From Amphibalanus amphitrite (lineage: Eukaryota > Arthropoda > Thecostraca > Balanomorpha > Balanidae): 64,000 nucleotides of DNA. The stretch covers positions 62,001 through 126,000 of the forward strand of contig NW_024883095.1 of assembly GCF_019059575.1 (NCBI RefSeq). The letters run 5' to 3'. Below the pieces are notes generated by a model. That model ran no database searches, had not been told where the DNA came from, and saw nothing but the letters and a program-made list of their open reading frames with translations. The position numbers were made by a program, and so were the translations under genes. Shown one piece after another: positions 20,660 to 32,019 of the stretch. The first letter of the stretch is position 1. Each line of letters starts with the position of its first letter.

Positions 20660-21588
20660 CTAGAGGGACAGCATTACGCGCAGCGTAAAGAGGGACAGCA
20701 TTACGCGCAGCGTAATAAATCAATTTTCATTAAAATCGGCCCAGTAGCGGCCGAGTTATTACCAGAATAAATTTGGCGTCTCCTCCTGGCCGGCGGTGCT
20801 CTGTTCCGGTATTCATTGCCAAAGGTCAGTGACCTTCCGGCTCTGATTTCGCTCAGTTTGGCAAGCGAAGAAACTGAGGCTAATGCGCGTGCTCTCTGAT
20901 CGGCGCCGGCCGCGGCCCAAAATCCCGCAAAGATGCGCCCGCCACGTGCAAACCACCGAACCCACCCCCACCAAAATTTAATACGACAAACAGATGCACG
21001 CGTCCGACTCGGCGCAAAAATTTCACCCCCGTAGCCCGCACCGTTCCGGAGCAATAGCCCGCCAAGCGTGACTGACGCGTTACATACATACATACATACA
21101 TACATACGTACAGACGTTTTGATTTTTATATATGTAACTAGAGGGACAGCATTACGCGCAGCGTAAAGAGGGACAGCATTACGCGCAGTGTAATAAATCA
21201 ATTTTCAATAAAATCGGCCCAGTAGTGGCCGAGTTATTGCCAGAATAAATTTGGCGACTCCCCCTGGCCGGCGGTGCCCTGTTTCGGTATTCATTGCCAA
21301 AGGTCAACGACCTCCGACTCTGTTTTCCCTCATTTTCGCAGCGAACAATCTGAGCCTAAGGCGCGTGCCGTCTGATCGGCGCCGGCCGCGGCCAAAATTC
21401 CGCAAAGATGCGCCCGCCACGTGCAAACCGGCGAGCGCACCCCCTCGAAAAGTTGATACGACAAACAGATGCACGCGTCCGACTTATGTCGAAAATTTCA
21501 CCCCCGCAGCTCGCACAGTTCCACAGCAATAGCCCGCCAAGCGTGACTGACGCGTTTCATACAGACATTTTGATTTTTATATATGTAA
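20660..21588 (+). repeat. two-copy tandem duplication, 478-bp period
   Basis: Copies 20660-21137 and 21138-21588 both start CTAGAGGGACAGCATTACGC, which is itself doubled in each copy, and end in GATTTTTATATATGTAA. The first copy contains a (CATA)n run at about 21083-21106 that is shorter in the second. Open frames in both are copies of one another without family resemblance. Confidence 0.85.
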
Positions 21589-21736
21589 ATATCACACGGG
21601 GCCGGTAAAATGTTTCATTCAGGACCGAGGGATTTGTTGAGTTTTCCGCACGAGACCGAAGGTCGAGGGCGGAAAATTCAACAAAGCCCGAGGTCCTGAA
21701 TGAAACATTCCGATTTCCGGCCCAAGTGTGATATTT
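21587..21736. mobile_element. small foldback element (about 150 bp)
   Basis: ATATCACAC...GGCCGG and ATGTTTCATTCAGGACC at the left are answered by GGTCCTGAATGAAACAT and CCGGCCCAAGTGTGATAT at the right, with a short asymmetric centre. No coding sequence. Confidence 0.7.
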
Positions 21737-22433
21737 ATTTTAGCATATGCCGTTTAATTTCCATATTTAAGCTCCTTTAACAATTTTACATGCTTGAAAG
21801 AAGTGGAAAAACCAAGACCGAATATCAAGAACTAAAAAATGTACATATTCCCTGACCAAGAAAATAAACCAAGCCGACTCAAGATCACTGTGTTCCATCC
21901 TTGTGTCTGGCTCTGAGTTGGATTCATATCAAACCAAGAACATCTACTTCAACCTATGTCATATGAGAAGCGAGAGTTACGTTCGTTTTCAATATTAGAG
22001 AAGAGTGGAAGGTATACCATCCTGTGAAGTGAGCGCTTGGTTTTTTACCCATGTCAGTATGAATAAAGTTTTTACTTATCAATGTGAAATGCGTTTTTGT
22101 CAATTCATTGCAGTTGTAAAAGGCATGAAATTGACGCCATAAATGTAGTTGATTAATTAATATGTCTGTACCTACATTAGGAATCAAAATATTATTTTAT
22201 TGAAAACCAACATTTACAATCTGTTCAATAGTTCAAAGCGACCAAATGCAACACGTAAGTTCACGTTAGATTTCTATCAGTTAAGCTCTTTTCCAGCGCC
22301 TTCCTCCGTCTCAGGAAATGCTTCAAAAGTTCGCTGATAAAATGTTTTGCCCATGGGCCGAAACCTTTGACCAATTGCCTTCAACATTATGCGGTTTAAT
22401 CCAAAAAGCTTTTACCGCACGCTCGCGCTAATG
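21737..22433. other. no gene recognised
   Basis: AT-rich. Nothing supportable. Confidence 0.4.
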
Positions 22434-22979
22434 CAGGGGCGTCGCCGACGGGGGGGTCGGGGGGGTCGTGACCCCCCCACTCTTGAAAACTGGGGGTGTC
22501 GACCCCCCCACTTTTTGCGATGCTGAGTATGCTTTTTTAGCTTTTATGTCAGTGAAGCAGGCGTCAGCAACACCAACAAATACATCAGATTCAAAATCGC
22601 TTCAAGAGCTCCCTAAAGCCAATTAGCCAATTACCTAAAGGTCAATTAGCTGTGGGCGGGGAACACCAGCACAACAATGTTTTTAAGTAGCCCCATCCTA
22701 GTACCTTTTTATCCCTCAAAGGATTGGACGCGCCAAAACTGCCCCGAGCGTTCGTCTGATCGTTTTAAAAAAATGGTCGCAGTCGATTCGTCGGATCAGT
22801 ACCTAACTACAAAACTACAAACTAGCCTCAGCCCCATGGCTACCGTCACAACTAGCTGTACAGTGCACATGTAGGGGAAAGGGAGTCAGATGGAACCGCC
22901 TCGGGCTTTCGCAAAGAAGTCGCGCAAAAAGGAGCCGATTGCAACAAAACTTCCGGTGCGCTCGAGTTAATCACCTACT

Positions 22980-24720
22980 TAAAATAAATCGATATCCCTG
23001 ATTCAAATAAAGATGACCTTAGTTCACTTTTTCATAACATGCTTTTAATTGATAGGGTAGTTTTTGGAGCTGATTTTGAACTTAGCGCCCATCTGAACAT
23101 TTGAGAAGTAGTTGTGTTGCTTATTCATATAACATGCTAGGAAGCAATCGGTGGTGGTCATCCACTATTAGGTACTGGTCGATCTGACCTGACCTGATCT
23201 AACCCAAATGCATGGAGTCATCATCTTCGTTCAAAACTAAGATAACATTCGTAATCAGAACCTCGAAAAACCATCACAACTTACATTCGTTAAGTTCTAG
23301 CAGGTCCCGAGTTTCTCTACTTATTGGCGATGACCTGAGTCCTGAGATGACCCGAAAACTTGTAAATGGGTATCATCGGCTTTCTTTCGTCACGGGCAGC
23401 ATGCTCTTTTTTCCGCAAACCTGTAGATCGATCAGGGGTCGAAAGCATGCCTCAGCGTTAGTTTAGTATACGTTATACGTTAGCGACTGGGAAACCACCA
23501 ATAGAAGGGCTACAGTGAAGCAGAAAACTATTCGATAGCTCTTTTAACGCTCTTTCGCTAGCTTCGCGTTAGATTTCATCTCAGGTCTATGTTTGGCCCA
23601 TAAGAAGGCAAACAGCTAACTGGACAGATTCTGCCGAAACATCTGCTTTGCAATAACTTTCGATTCCGTGAATTTGTATGGTATGTACATATGTTGTCTT
23701 GTCACCACCGTCTTGATCTCTTTGAGACGCGTCACATGAGTTAAAATTTGACCATTCAGAATTAACGTTAAAACGACCTCAGGTCAACGTTATGTCCTAA
23801 TCGAAAAAGGACCTCCTGCTGCATATATGAATGGATCCGTGTTGTTGAGCTGAACAGTGAACACCTTCCAGGTGCTGTCATCGCTCTACCGCGTCTTCGT
23901 CAAAAGGTGTAGAAAAAAATGCTGGTGGCCATCGATGGACATTTCCACTAATGACCTTTCGAGTCATCACTCGCCATAAGTTGCACCCTGTCCCTGGCAA
24001 TGATGAGCTGATTTGTCATGGCTCCAAAGATATTTTGCGTTTCTGACGAACTTTTTCAAAGCAGGAGGCATTCGTGTTTTTTTCTAATTTCTCATTATTT
24101 TCTAATGATGAGGTCACGTATTTGACCTGCCTTCAGATCATAGATGTAAATCCTCAGTTAGAATCATGAATTGCTGACACGTATAACCCCATACATTAGG
24201 TACCTATACAGTGTACCAAATTTCGAAGTTATGTTATGGGAGAAAAGCTACAAGAATGGCGAGAGGGGAAAGTTTTTATAGAGGTATACCTATAAATGCA
24301 ATGAAAACCCTAAGCCTCATGCTAATAATTGTATTGAAAATAGGGCCAAGAAAATGAGACTCATTTGTCTCATTTAGATAGGGGTACAAGAACCCCTATC
24401 CCTATCTTGTACCCCTATCTCATCAGATAGGGGTACAAGAAAATGTCTCATTTTCTTGGCCCTATTTTCAATGCAATTATTAGCTTGAGGCTTAGGGTTT
24501 TCATTGCATTTATATATATATAATCATGAGCCTTAAAACCGCGCTTTCTTTCATCATTCAACATAGAGGTATACCGTATAACTGAACTTGACATGGCGAC
24601 CTGACCTTAAGTGACCAGTGATAATTTTTACGCAAGTGATGTAGGTAGGCATACCTACCTAATAGGTTATACCAAATTTGGCGGCGCTGCGCGCCGATTT
24701 GTTACACACGTACACACACA
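22980..24720 (+). repeat. decayed TTAA-family remnants inside the hAT-like element
   Basis: About 23010-23460 aligns with 56340-56830 (GACCTGACCTGATCT, ATCATCGGCTT, CGATCAGGGG). About 23480-24280 and 24590-24720 track the plan of the 13616/17361 elements (CCAATAGA, TCGATAGC, GAGACGCGTCACATGA, and a GGCGGCGCTGCGCGCCG hairpin at 24680-24697). Terminal TTAA ends are no longer recognisable. Confidence 0.5.
24291..24514. mobile_element. foldback MITE with long inverted arms
   Basis: TATAAATGCAATGAAAACCC at the left mirrors GGGTTTTCATTGCATTTATA at the right. Complementarity continues through AGGGCCAAGAAAATGAGAC to a centre holding three copies of ATAGGGGTACAAGA or its complement. TA dinucleotides flank it. 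Confidence 0.8.
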
Positions 24721-25392
24721 CATACGCACGCACAAGGCCATCTATAGAAGGTACAGTCACTCTCCCGCCGACCAATCAGAGACAGATCCTGAGTGACGTC
24801 ACCCCTGATGCTCGATAGGGGTACTCCATTCCTTTACAACGTAAAAATGACTAACTTCATTTGAAGATTGTTGGTGACACTCTACACATATCGCTCAACC
24901 ATTGATGTCATTGGAAAGTCCAACTAATTTTCTAGCGATAAAAAAGAGCAGCAATATGCTAAGAAATGGCCGGTTTTGAAGATATAGACGATTTAAAAAC
25001 CCTCTGCAGTTGAAGGAAAGCAACGTAAAAACGCATCGAGCTTATATTTTTACTATGAATAAATCATTTTTCAGTAAGTTTTTAGATATGGTATCGATTT
25101 ATTCAACAAATTTATTACAATATTCTTATTACTTGGAACTTTATTTCAAAATAATATTTTCAAAAATGGCAACTGTTGGCAAGTAGCTTTGAAGCGATTG
25201 TGGCGCGCCGCGCCATTATTGTCTTGAGGCCCTCATATGATGTCATCAAAAGTGGAGTGACATGGGCCTGCGCACGCACAAAACTGGGAACTGGGAAGTG
25301 TGGCAAAAAAAAAACACCCCTACCCATCGGGTGAAGACTAGAAACCCGACCCCCCCCACTCAAAATTCCGTGGCGACGCCCCTGCGCTAATG

Positions 25393-25763
25393 CTAAAGGC
25401 ATACTTCGGCATATGCTAAAAGGAAAGACTACGCTCGCTTCGCTCGCTCCGTAATTACCATCATCCGCAGAAATGTTCAAAGATTCGGTAATCATAGATT
25501 CGGCCATCCATTCCGCCACTTGCCACAATCAGCATTGCAACATCATGAACAGCACACCCATGTGGCCTATGGCACTTGTTGCAATTAGGCCACTCTCTCG
25601 CAAGTCGCACTTATACCTACCATGTCCTCGAATAAAACGGACTTGTCTTCTTATACGAATTGAAGCAATATAACGTTCAGTAATGTCTCCCAAATATAAC
25701 TTTCACTGCAATGTTCGTTTATATATAGCTCAAGTTTTAGACGAATGTACTAGAATCAGGGCT
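25393..25763. other. no gene recognised
   Basis: Nothing supportable. Confidence 0.4.
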
Positions 25764-26062
25764 GCGGACTGCGGAGTCGATGGATTTTCGGCGACTCCGA
25801 CTCCGACTCCGACTCCGGCTTTCAAAAACCAGCTCCGACTCCGACTCCGACTCCGGGCAGAATTGTCGACTCCGACCGACTCCAACTCCCGACTCCGACT
25901 CCGCAGACCTAGCAGGGCTGCGGAGTCGACAGATTTTCGGTGACTCCGACTCCGACTCCGGCTCGGGTTTCTAAAATCGACTCCGACTCCGACTCCGACT
26001 CCGGTCACAACTGTCGACTCCGACCGACTCCGACTCCGACTCCGACTCCGCAGCCCTGACTA
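25764..26062 (-). repeat. GACTCC-rich repeat, inverse of 6388-6895
   Basis: Tandem GACTCC hexamers are interspersed with GCAGGGCTGCGGAGTCGA and GATTTTCGGTGACTCC blocks, in the opposite orientation to the 6388-6895 copy. Confidence 0.75.
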
Positions 26063-26775
26063 GAATGGTTCAAAAACCGATTCAGGTAAATAGTAAAAAC
26101 TAGCTCTTCTTTGCATACGTATCTGCCGACGTTTGAAACTGGAGCCAAAGATGGCAGACAATACGGCTTTCTTTGCGATGTTTCTGTGTCAGAGTCACAG
26201 AATGACAGGAGCACATCAGTCGCGCCGATGGGGTCACCGGGAGAACAAGTGTTCTGTGCAGACTGCAGTTGCGCTGCAGCCACGAGGGTCATGATTCGAC
26301 GTTATTATGAGCTGTCAGACAGCCGAGCACTTCTCCATACATCAGCCAGACACGCATTCCATCATCACTTAAAAAGTAGCGTCGACAAAATGTGCGATCT
26401 TCGTCGTGGCATGACAATGCAAAAAGGCACCGATGTGCACGACCAAACTAAAAAATTACAAAATGCTATGTGGTTGGACTCATTGGAGTGTTGTATTTTT
26501 CATAAAGATGCATGATAGTGCCAATGTCAATCTTGGAGGATGGTTATTCTCATGAATGATTGATCATTGTCAATCAATAGTCAATGTCAATCAAGAACCT
26601 AACCTATCGCTAAGTGCATATCGAAGCAGTCGTTTCTCGGAGATCGAACAGCCATGCTCTTCAGCCTGTTCGCGTGACCGGGTTAGTTCTTGTATTTCGA
26701 CAACCCGAGTTTCATCTCCGGTAGCCTGCGGTTTATTTACTGATAGGGTCCTGGTTACCATCATCGAACCAGGAA
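26063..26775. other. no gene recognised; one 134-codon open frame
   Basis: A frame at 26111-26515 (+) is open for 134 codons and Cys/His-containing, but matches nothing I know and has no splice or promoter context, so I do not call it. Confidence 0.35.
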
Positions 26776-27846
26776 CAGTGGCGGCGGAAGGTATTCTAGG
26801 ATAGGGGTGCAAGCGATATTGAAGCGCCCCTTCACGCTGGGCGCCCCTTACCATATACACGGTTGTAGTAACACAAACAGTGAAGAGACGTTTGACAATG
26901 TGTTGTACCTGTTAACACGTTCAGAATTACAGTTTTTATGTAACGAGAAATAATAGTTAGGTACATTCCATAGCCATAGCGTAAATGTAACCTTCATAAT
27001 GTTCGTTTAGAAACAACCTCATCACCATATCATAAGATTCTCCGAATAAGGCATATCGAAAAGAGTTCCACGGTTCCAATACCTTCGTGTGGACTAGTGA
27101 ATAAGGCGCCGAATCCATAACACTAACTCGGTGACAGAGAATTGCAGGCCGGTAAGCAGCATGCCGCCTGGGTTGCACTGCACTATTGCATTCAGTGGTG
27201 TAATCAAATACGCCCTAGCACTAGGGGTGTAACCGCCCATACGGACAGTGCAATTTTACAGGCCCCAATCTCGGACCTCCCTTAACATTCATATGTTGTA
27301 AACGGCAAACCGCCCCCGATAAATGTTACACAAACTAATTTCCTCTCGCATATCGGCCATCAGGCGCCCCTTTTTGTCGCATGGAGCCTGCAACGCTATA
27401 AGCCCTCATATGTTCGTGCATTGGCGTTCGGAGGCTATCGCCTTCAAAGACGTCTCCATAAATGTTTCTTTTTCGTCCCACACACAGGCGCCCCTCTTTC
27501 GCATGCAGGCGCCCCTCTTCCGTATGGCGCGCTTCTCGAGTAGCTGCGCCCTCCTAGCCTTTATCGCCTGGCAAGATTATATTCGACAGGGTCGGCAGCA
27601 TCTGCCTTTGTTTCAGATAAGGATGCCCTCCACTCTTCAGCATATCAAAAGATACTTTTCCCACGTCATTGCCACCCTCTTCGTGTCACAAGTGCCTTTA
27701 TCAGTTGCGGTGTCGCCTCGCACTGCTCAGCTTTATGGCTGCCGCACCTCTTAACTTCCTGCCTCCTCTACAGATTTTCGAGGCGCCCCTTTCCATGACT
27801 TTAGGGTGCAGCTGCCCCCCTTGCCCCCCTGCTTCCGCCGCCACTG
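26776..27846 (+). mobile_element. hAT-like non-autonomous element with 8-bp TSD
   Basis: CAGTGGCGGCGGAAG at 26776 and its exact complement CTTCCGCCGCCACTG ending 27846 are flanked by the perfect 8-bp duplication ACCAGGAA (26768-26775 and 27847-27854). 1071 bp. The interior repeats GGCGCCCCT many times and has no transposase. Confidence 0.85.
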
Positions 27847-28319
27847 ACCAGGAAGCTTCCCGATTCCCAGTACTGGAATCGCCCCTGCCAAGGCGACGCG
27901 CCTGCCACCTAGTGACGGGTGTAAAAAGCTCGCCTCGGCCGGCCGCTGCGTCATTCGTTCGGGAATCAGCGCTGGTCGCGGTACCCGCTCACACGCCGGG
28001 GGCGTCTCGTTCTGGTCCAGGCCTCGGTCCCAGTCATTTCAATCCTTCTGTACGGTCGATTAATGTCAAGATGGTGTTTATGTCTGCTTTCGGCAAGAAA
28101 ACCATGGTGAATCATCGTTTCAGTCCGATCTACTATTCCGATTTTTCTGATACGCACTCGGTGCGCGCGCCTTGCACCTAGAGCGCTCTAGGTGCCCGCT
28201 CCTGCGGTGACTATAGCAGAAGGACTATTGTCTCACGTGCCGCGGCCGTGTGAGTGTGTGATCGGTTCCCAAGTGGACGAGGTGTGACCAGCGAGACGAC
28301 GCCAACAAACGCAGGCGTG
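27847..28319 (+). promoter_or_regulatory. putative promoter and 5' leader of SLC25A38
   Basis: GC-rich, CpG-rich DNA precedes the start codon at 28320. No TATA box is evident close to it, as is common for housekeeping mitochondrial-carrier genes. The leader probably lies in about 28200-28319. Confidence 0.4.
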
Positions 28320-28352
28320 ATGGCGTCGGGAAGACGGGAGAAGGCAGTCATG
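28320..28352 (+). CDS. SLC25A38: SLC25A38 exon 1 (N-terminal 11 codons)
   Basis: ATG opens MASGRREKAVM and runs to the donor ATG|GTAAGCGG in phase 0, matching the phase of exon 2. The N-terminus of this carrier family is short and variable, so the assignment rests on phase, position and promoter-like context, not similarity. All seven exons together total 861 nt (286 residues), close to the human protein (304). SLC25A38 imports glycine across the inner mitochondrial membrane for the first step of haem synthesis. An alternative first exon could be 12444-12602. Confidence 0.55.
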
Positions 28353-29370
28353 GTAAGCGGTTTTCGTGTGTGATTTGTGTCAAGTTCTGTCTGAAAACGT
28401 TCGTTGATTTTCAGGTGCGAGTGACAACTGCCTGCGAGACGCCGAGACGGTGGTTTACGGGAGAGACGCGTCTTTTACATGCTCATTGCCCAGTGTTTGT
28501 TTTGCATTGTTCCGTGATGTTCCTTTTGTTGCAGAAACGTAAAAGCGACTGCTGTGATAGAAACGACAACACCGACTTTGTGATGTTCTGCTACTCACGA
28601 CTGCGCCACCCGACCCCACGTGCCGGACCGTTCTGTCGCTGTCACCCTCCCCCGTTCCCCGTCCCCGTCCCCGTCCCCCAACCGCGGCTGACACCGTCGG
28701 TTTGGGCTAGTCACCGGATTGAACTGGTTCTAACTGGCTCTGTGACCTAGCTCAACAGTCAACACCCAAATGTCATCGAAAAGGGATGGAGGCGAAACAT
28801 GATACAGCCGTTCAGACGAGCGATTTCATCAATCGCATCGTGCAACGTTGAAATTACGAAATGGAATGGACTGGAAAGAGAGTCTGCTTTCACTTTCATT
28901 TGCAGCTTTCAGTTATCCATTATACCGTCGCTTTCCGCTTCCGATTTCAGGTTTGCTGCCTTCCTGCAATCCTTCGCATCCTCGTAAGGCCTAAGGCCTC
29001 TATTCTGTCTGTACCCCATGTTTCAGTCACATAAGACGTTTCAGTCCGTGTCGCCTCGCCGCCTGTTACCTTATTTCAGTCCCCATATGCCCGCCACGTT
29101 TCGCGCACTGTTTCATATAGGACCTCGATTCCCACATAGCACAGCCTGCCTCAAGTTCCAATTCTCAGTCTTTCTCGCCGTCCGTTTTGTCTCGCCTTAG
29201 TCCCGGTCTGTGTCTTCTCACCTTAGACCCAGTGGTTTCAGTCTCCGTTGTTGTCTCACCTCTCTTGTCCCGTTTTCACTTTTCAGCCTCCGCTACAGAA
29301 GTCGTTTTTGGCTAGCCCTTTTCCGGCTCTTGTTTTATCCCAGTGTTCGATGTCTGACCTCGTTCCGTCT
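28353..29370. other. SLC25A38 intron 1, unique part
   Basis: Intron 1 runs 28353-30560. This part has a (CCCCGT)n patch at 28655-28680 and pyrimidine-rich, TTTCAG-containing DNA that grades into the acceptor array from about 29240. Confidence 0.6.
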
Positions 29371-30560
29371 CCGTTTTCAGTCTCCGTTGCTGAAAATGTT
29401 TCTGGCCGTCTCCTTGTGTCGCGTTGTCTGACCCCTGTTTGTCTGTGCTGTTTCAGTCTCCGCTACTGAAGTCGTTTCTGGCCGGCTCCTTCTCCGGCTC
29501 CTCTCCCTGGTCTTCGCTGTTGTCTGACCCCTGTTTGTCTCTCCGTTTCAGTCTCCGCTACTGAAGTCGTTTCTGGCCGGCTGCTCGTGTCGCGTTGACT
29601 GACCTTCATGTGTCCCCGTTTTCAGTCTCCGCTACTGAAGTCGTTTCTGGCCGGCTCCTTCTCCGCCTCCTGTCCCTTGTTTCAGTCTCCGCTGTTGTCT
29701 GACCCCTGTTTGTCTCTGCTGTTTCAGTCTCCGCTACTGAAGTCGTTTCTGGCTGGCTCCTTCTCCGGCTCCTTTCCCTGGTCTCCGCTGTTGTCTGACC
29801 CCTGTTTGTCTCTGCTGTTTCAGTCTCCGCTACTGAAGTCGTTTCTGGCCGGCTCCTCTCCCTGGTCTCCGCTGTTGTCTGACCGCTGTTTGTCTCTCCG
29901 TTTTCAGTCTCCGCTACTGAAGTCGTTTCTGGCCGGCTCTTTCTCCGGCTCATCTCCCTGGTCTCCGCTGTTGTCTGACCCCTGTTTGTCTCTGCTGTTT
30001 CAGTCTCCGCTACTGAAGTCGTTTCTGGCCGGCTCCTCTCCCTGGTCTCCGCTGTTGTCTGACCCCTGTTTGTCTCTGCTGTTTCAGTCTCCGCTACTGA
30101 AGTCGTTTCTGGCCGGCTCCTCTCCCTGGTCTCCGCTGTTGTCTGACCCCTGTTTGTCTCTGCTGTTTCAGTCTCCGCTACTGAAGTCGTTTCTGGCCGG
30201 CTCCTTCTCCGGCTCATCTCCCTGGTCTCCGCTGTTGTCTGACCTCTGTTTGTCTCTGCCGTTTCAGTCTCCGCTACTGAAGTCGTTTCTGGCCGGCTCC
30301 TTCTCCGGCTCTTGTTTTATCCCAGTGTGTTTGATGTCTGACCTCAGTACCTCTCCGTTTTCAGTCTCCGCTACTGAAGTCGTTTCTGGCCGGCTCCTCC
30401 GGCTCTTGTTTTATCCCAGTGTGTTTGATGTCTGACCTCAGTACCTCTCCGTTTTCAGTCTCCGCTACTGAAGTCGTTTCTGGCCGGCTCCTTCTCCGGC
30501 TCCTGTCCCTTGTTTTAGTCTCCGCTGTTGTCTGACCCCTGTTTGTCTCTGCTGTTTCAG
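29371..30560 (+). repeat. tandem array of the exon 2 acceptor plus exon start
   Basis: Each unit contains a pyrimidine tract, TTTCAG and then the first 40-50 bases of exon 2 (TCTCCGCTACTGAAGTCGTT onward). Exon-like starts fall at 29381 (diverged), 29457, 29552, 29626, 29728, 29824, 29908, 30004, 30088, 30172, 30268, 30365 and 30459, followed by the true exon at 30561. Periods are mostly 84 or 96 bp, differing by the presence of TTCTCCGGCTCC. Because these are multiples of three, one frame stays open across most of the array (29608-30435), repeating [11 protein letters not shown]; this is not a separate gene. Confidence 0.9.
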
Positions 30561-30673
30561 TCTCCGCTACTGAAGTCGTTTCTGGCCGGCTCCTTCTCCG
30601 GCTCCTGTTCGACCGTGCTCTTCCAGCCGCTGGATCTTGTCAAGACCAGACTCCAGGCCTCTGTCCTCCGGGG
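30561..30673 (+). CDS. SLC25A38: SLC25A38 exon 2 (first transmembrane helix and carrier motif)
   Basis: Starts after TGCTGTTTCAG and ends at CGGGG|GTAAGTA, leaving in phase 2. It encodes [17 protein letters not shown] followed by [14 protein letters not shown]. This is transmembrane helix 1 and the first mitochondrial-carrier signature (P-x-D-x-x-K), aligning with the family's IKAFLCGSISG/LFQPLDLLKTRLQ region. The exon's first half is the sequence amplified in the upstream array. Confidence 0.9.
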
Positions 30674-30861
30674 GTAAGTACTTTTTTCTTGGCGAAAGTA
30701 CTCTAGTCTCAGGGGATCAGTGTTCTGTCCTCCGGGGTAAGGTACTCATCTCCATTTCAACCATGTGCTCGTTAGCAATACAGTTATTGATTGGCAATAT
30801 GTTTCCTTCCTGTAAATGTGAGAACTCTCGGCACTGACACCCGTCTCTCCATTGTCCGCAG

Positions 30862-30946
30862 GAATAGTCCTTCTGGTATGGCCACCGTACTTTGGAGTGT
30901 TATCAAGGATGAGAGCCCCCGTGCTCTCTGGAAGGGAGTTGTTCCG
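30862..30946 (+). CDS. SLC25A38: SLC25A38 exon 3
   Basis: Acceptor TTGTCCGCAG, donor GTTCCG|GTAAGTTC. Enters by completing a Gly codon and leaves in phase 0. Encodes NSPSGMATVLWSVIKDE then SPRALWKGVVP, the matrix helix and W-K-G segment that precede helix 2 in the first carrier repeat. The intron before it is only 188 bp. Confidence 0.88.
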
Positions 30947-31741
30947 GTAAGTTCAAACTCTCCTTATCTTTAATTCGCTAACAAACATAGCTGTGCGTTG
31001 TGCAACGTCCATTTCTTCCTACCCCTTGACATCTGAAGTTAGGGCGTCCTAAAACATAAATCATCATCATCCGTAAAGTTCATCTTCCTCTCGCTCCACG
31101 TCTCATCGAACTCCGTCCTACCTCACTCCACCCGCCCGCCCCTCTCCGCCGGCCGCCGCCCATGGCCGGGTCACGTGCTCGGCGCGTGATCGCCACCCCT
31201 CCCCTCCCCTCCCTTTCCCTCCCTGTCTATCGCCGTACCCATGCGGCCGCCGGTTTGAAGGTCATGCGGCACCGGTCGGCCGGCCCGCTTTAGTTACGGG
31301 CGGATGGAAAGAGTTGCGCCATGCTGGTATTGGTGTAGTTGCTATAGTAATGCAACTGGTGGCTGTCGACACGTAAATAATGTATGGTCGTATGTTCGGT
31401 AGGGGGTAAGGTAAATGCGTCTTTAGCCGTAGGTATTTTAGTTTGTTGTCGGTTACCTATATTGATCCTCATACGGTGTGGAAGCGTTGCTATAAATATA
31501 AAACCATGCGGCCTGATGCTGGGTGGGTCGTTATGATATCAAGCCAACCTTGGTTTTCAATTATTTCTGTCTTGCAAGTCGCAGTATGTAGTTACGGAAT
31601 ACGGATGATTATTTATGTTCTTGTTGGATAGTCTTATCCAAGCGTTTTATTGGTGTGATCGTTTGAAAGTAGCTACGGTTTGAAGTGAGTTCTCACGCTG
31701 ACTGCAATGGGTTTCAGCGTCTTTACGTGTCTGATGTATAT

Positions 31742-31845
31742 GTATTCCAGACTGGTGTATGGACACTAGATATTTGGTATTCCAGTCTCTGGCATGTGTC
31801 TGACCATCTACTAGTCTCTGACCTGTCTCTGACCCTGTCTTCCAG
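31742..31845 (+). repeat. short echoes of the exon 4 acceptor
   Basis: TTCCAGTCTCTG at 31780-31791 and CTAGTCTCTGACC at 31811-31823 resemble the true junction TCTTCCAG|TCTCTGACGCG at 31845/31846. TATTCCAGACTGG at 31742 is a further weak copy. Confidence 0.5.
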
Positions 31846-32019
31846 TCTCTGACGCGGGTGGTGCCCGGCGTGGGGCTCCATTTCTCGGCTCTCCACCTGC
31901 TACGATCGGCTCTGAACCACCCTCCCTCGGCCACCGAGGCGCTGCTGATTGGAGGCAGCGCCCGCGCACTGGCCGGCGCCGCCACCATCCCGGCCACCGT
32001 CATCAAGACGCGCTGTGAG
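31846..32019 (+). CDS. SLC25A38: SLC25A38 exon 4 (helices 2-3, second carrier motif)
   Basis: 58 codons in phase 0-0, from SLTRVVPGVGLHF to TVIKTRCE, ending at the donor TGTGAG|GTTAGTG. It covers helix 2 (PGVGLHFSALHLL), the matrix-to-helix 3 segment and the second signature IPATVIKTR. The second motif lacks the acidic residue of a canonical P-x-[DE]-x-x-[KR]; the family shares that deviation. Intron 4 that follows is 9.35 kb and contains two retrotransposons. Confidence 0.92.

Larger units (their letters stand above)
22434..25384 (+). mobile_element. hAT-like non-autonomous element with 8-bp TSD
   Basis: Terminal inverted repeats CAGGGGCGTCGCC (22434) and GGCGACGCCCCTG (ends 25384) are flanked by a perfect 8-bp duplication CGCTAATG (22426-22433 and 25385-25392). 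The CAGGGGCG start and 8-bp TSD fit the hAT superfamily. No transposase frame. The 2.95 kb interior is made largely of old TTAA-family remnants and a foldback MITE, so it has captured or hosted other elements. Confidence 0.75.

Noticed and set aside
20640..21588. Open frames suggesting a duplicated gene
   Set aside because: The tandem 478-bp copies share frames only by duplication; no family resemblance or gene signals.
26111..26515. 134-codon Cys/His-containing frame
   Set aside because: Spacing of Cys and His fits no zinc-finger class I know, and no gene context.
29606..30435. Open frames of 203 and 275 codons across the acceptor array, both strands
   Set aside because: Caused by 84/96-bp repeat periods in multiples of three; better explained as splice-junction repeats than as genes.
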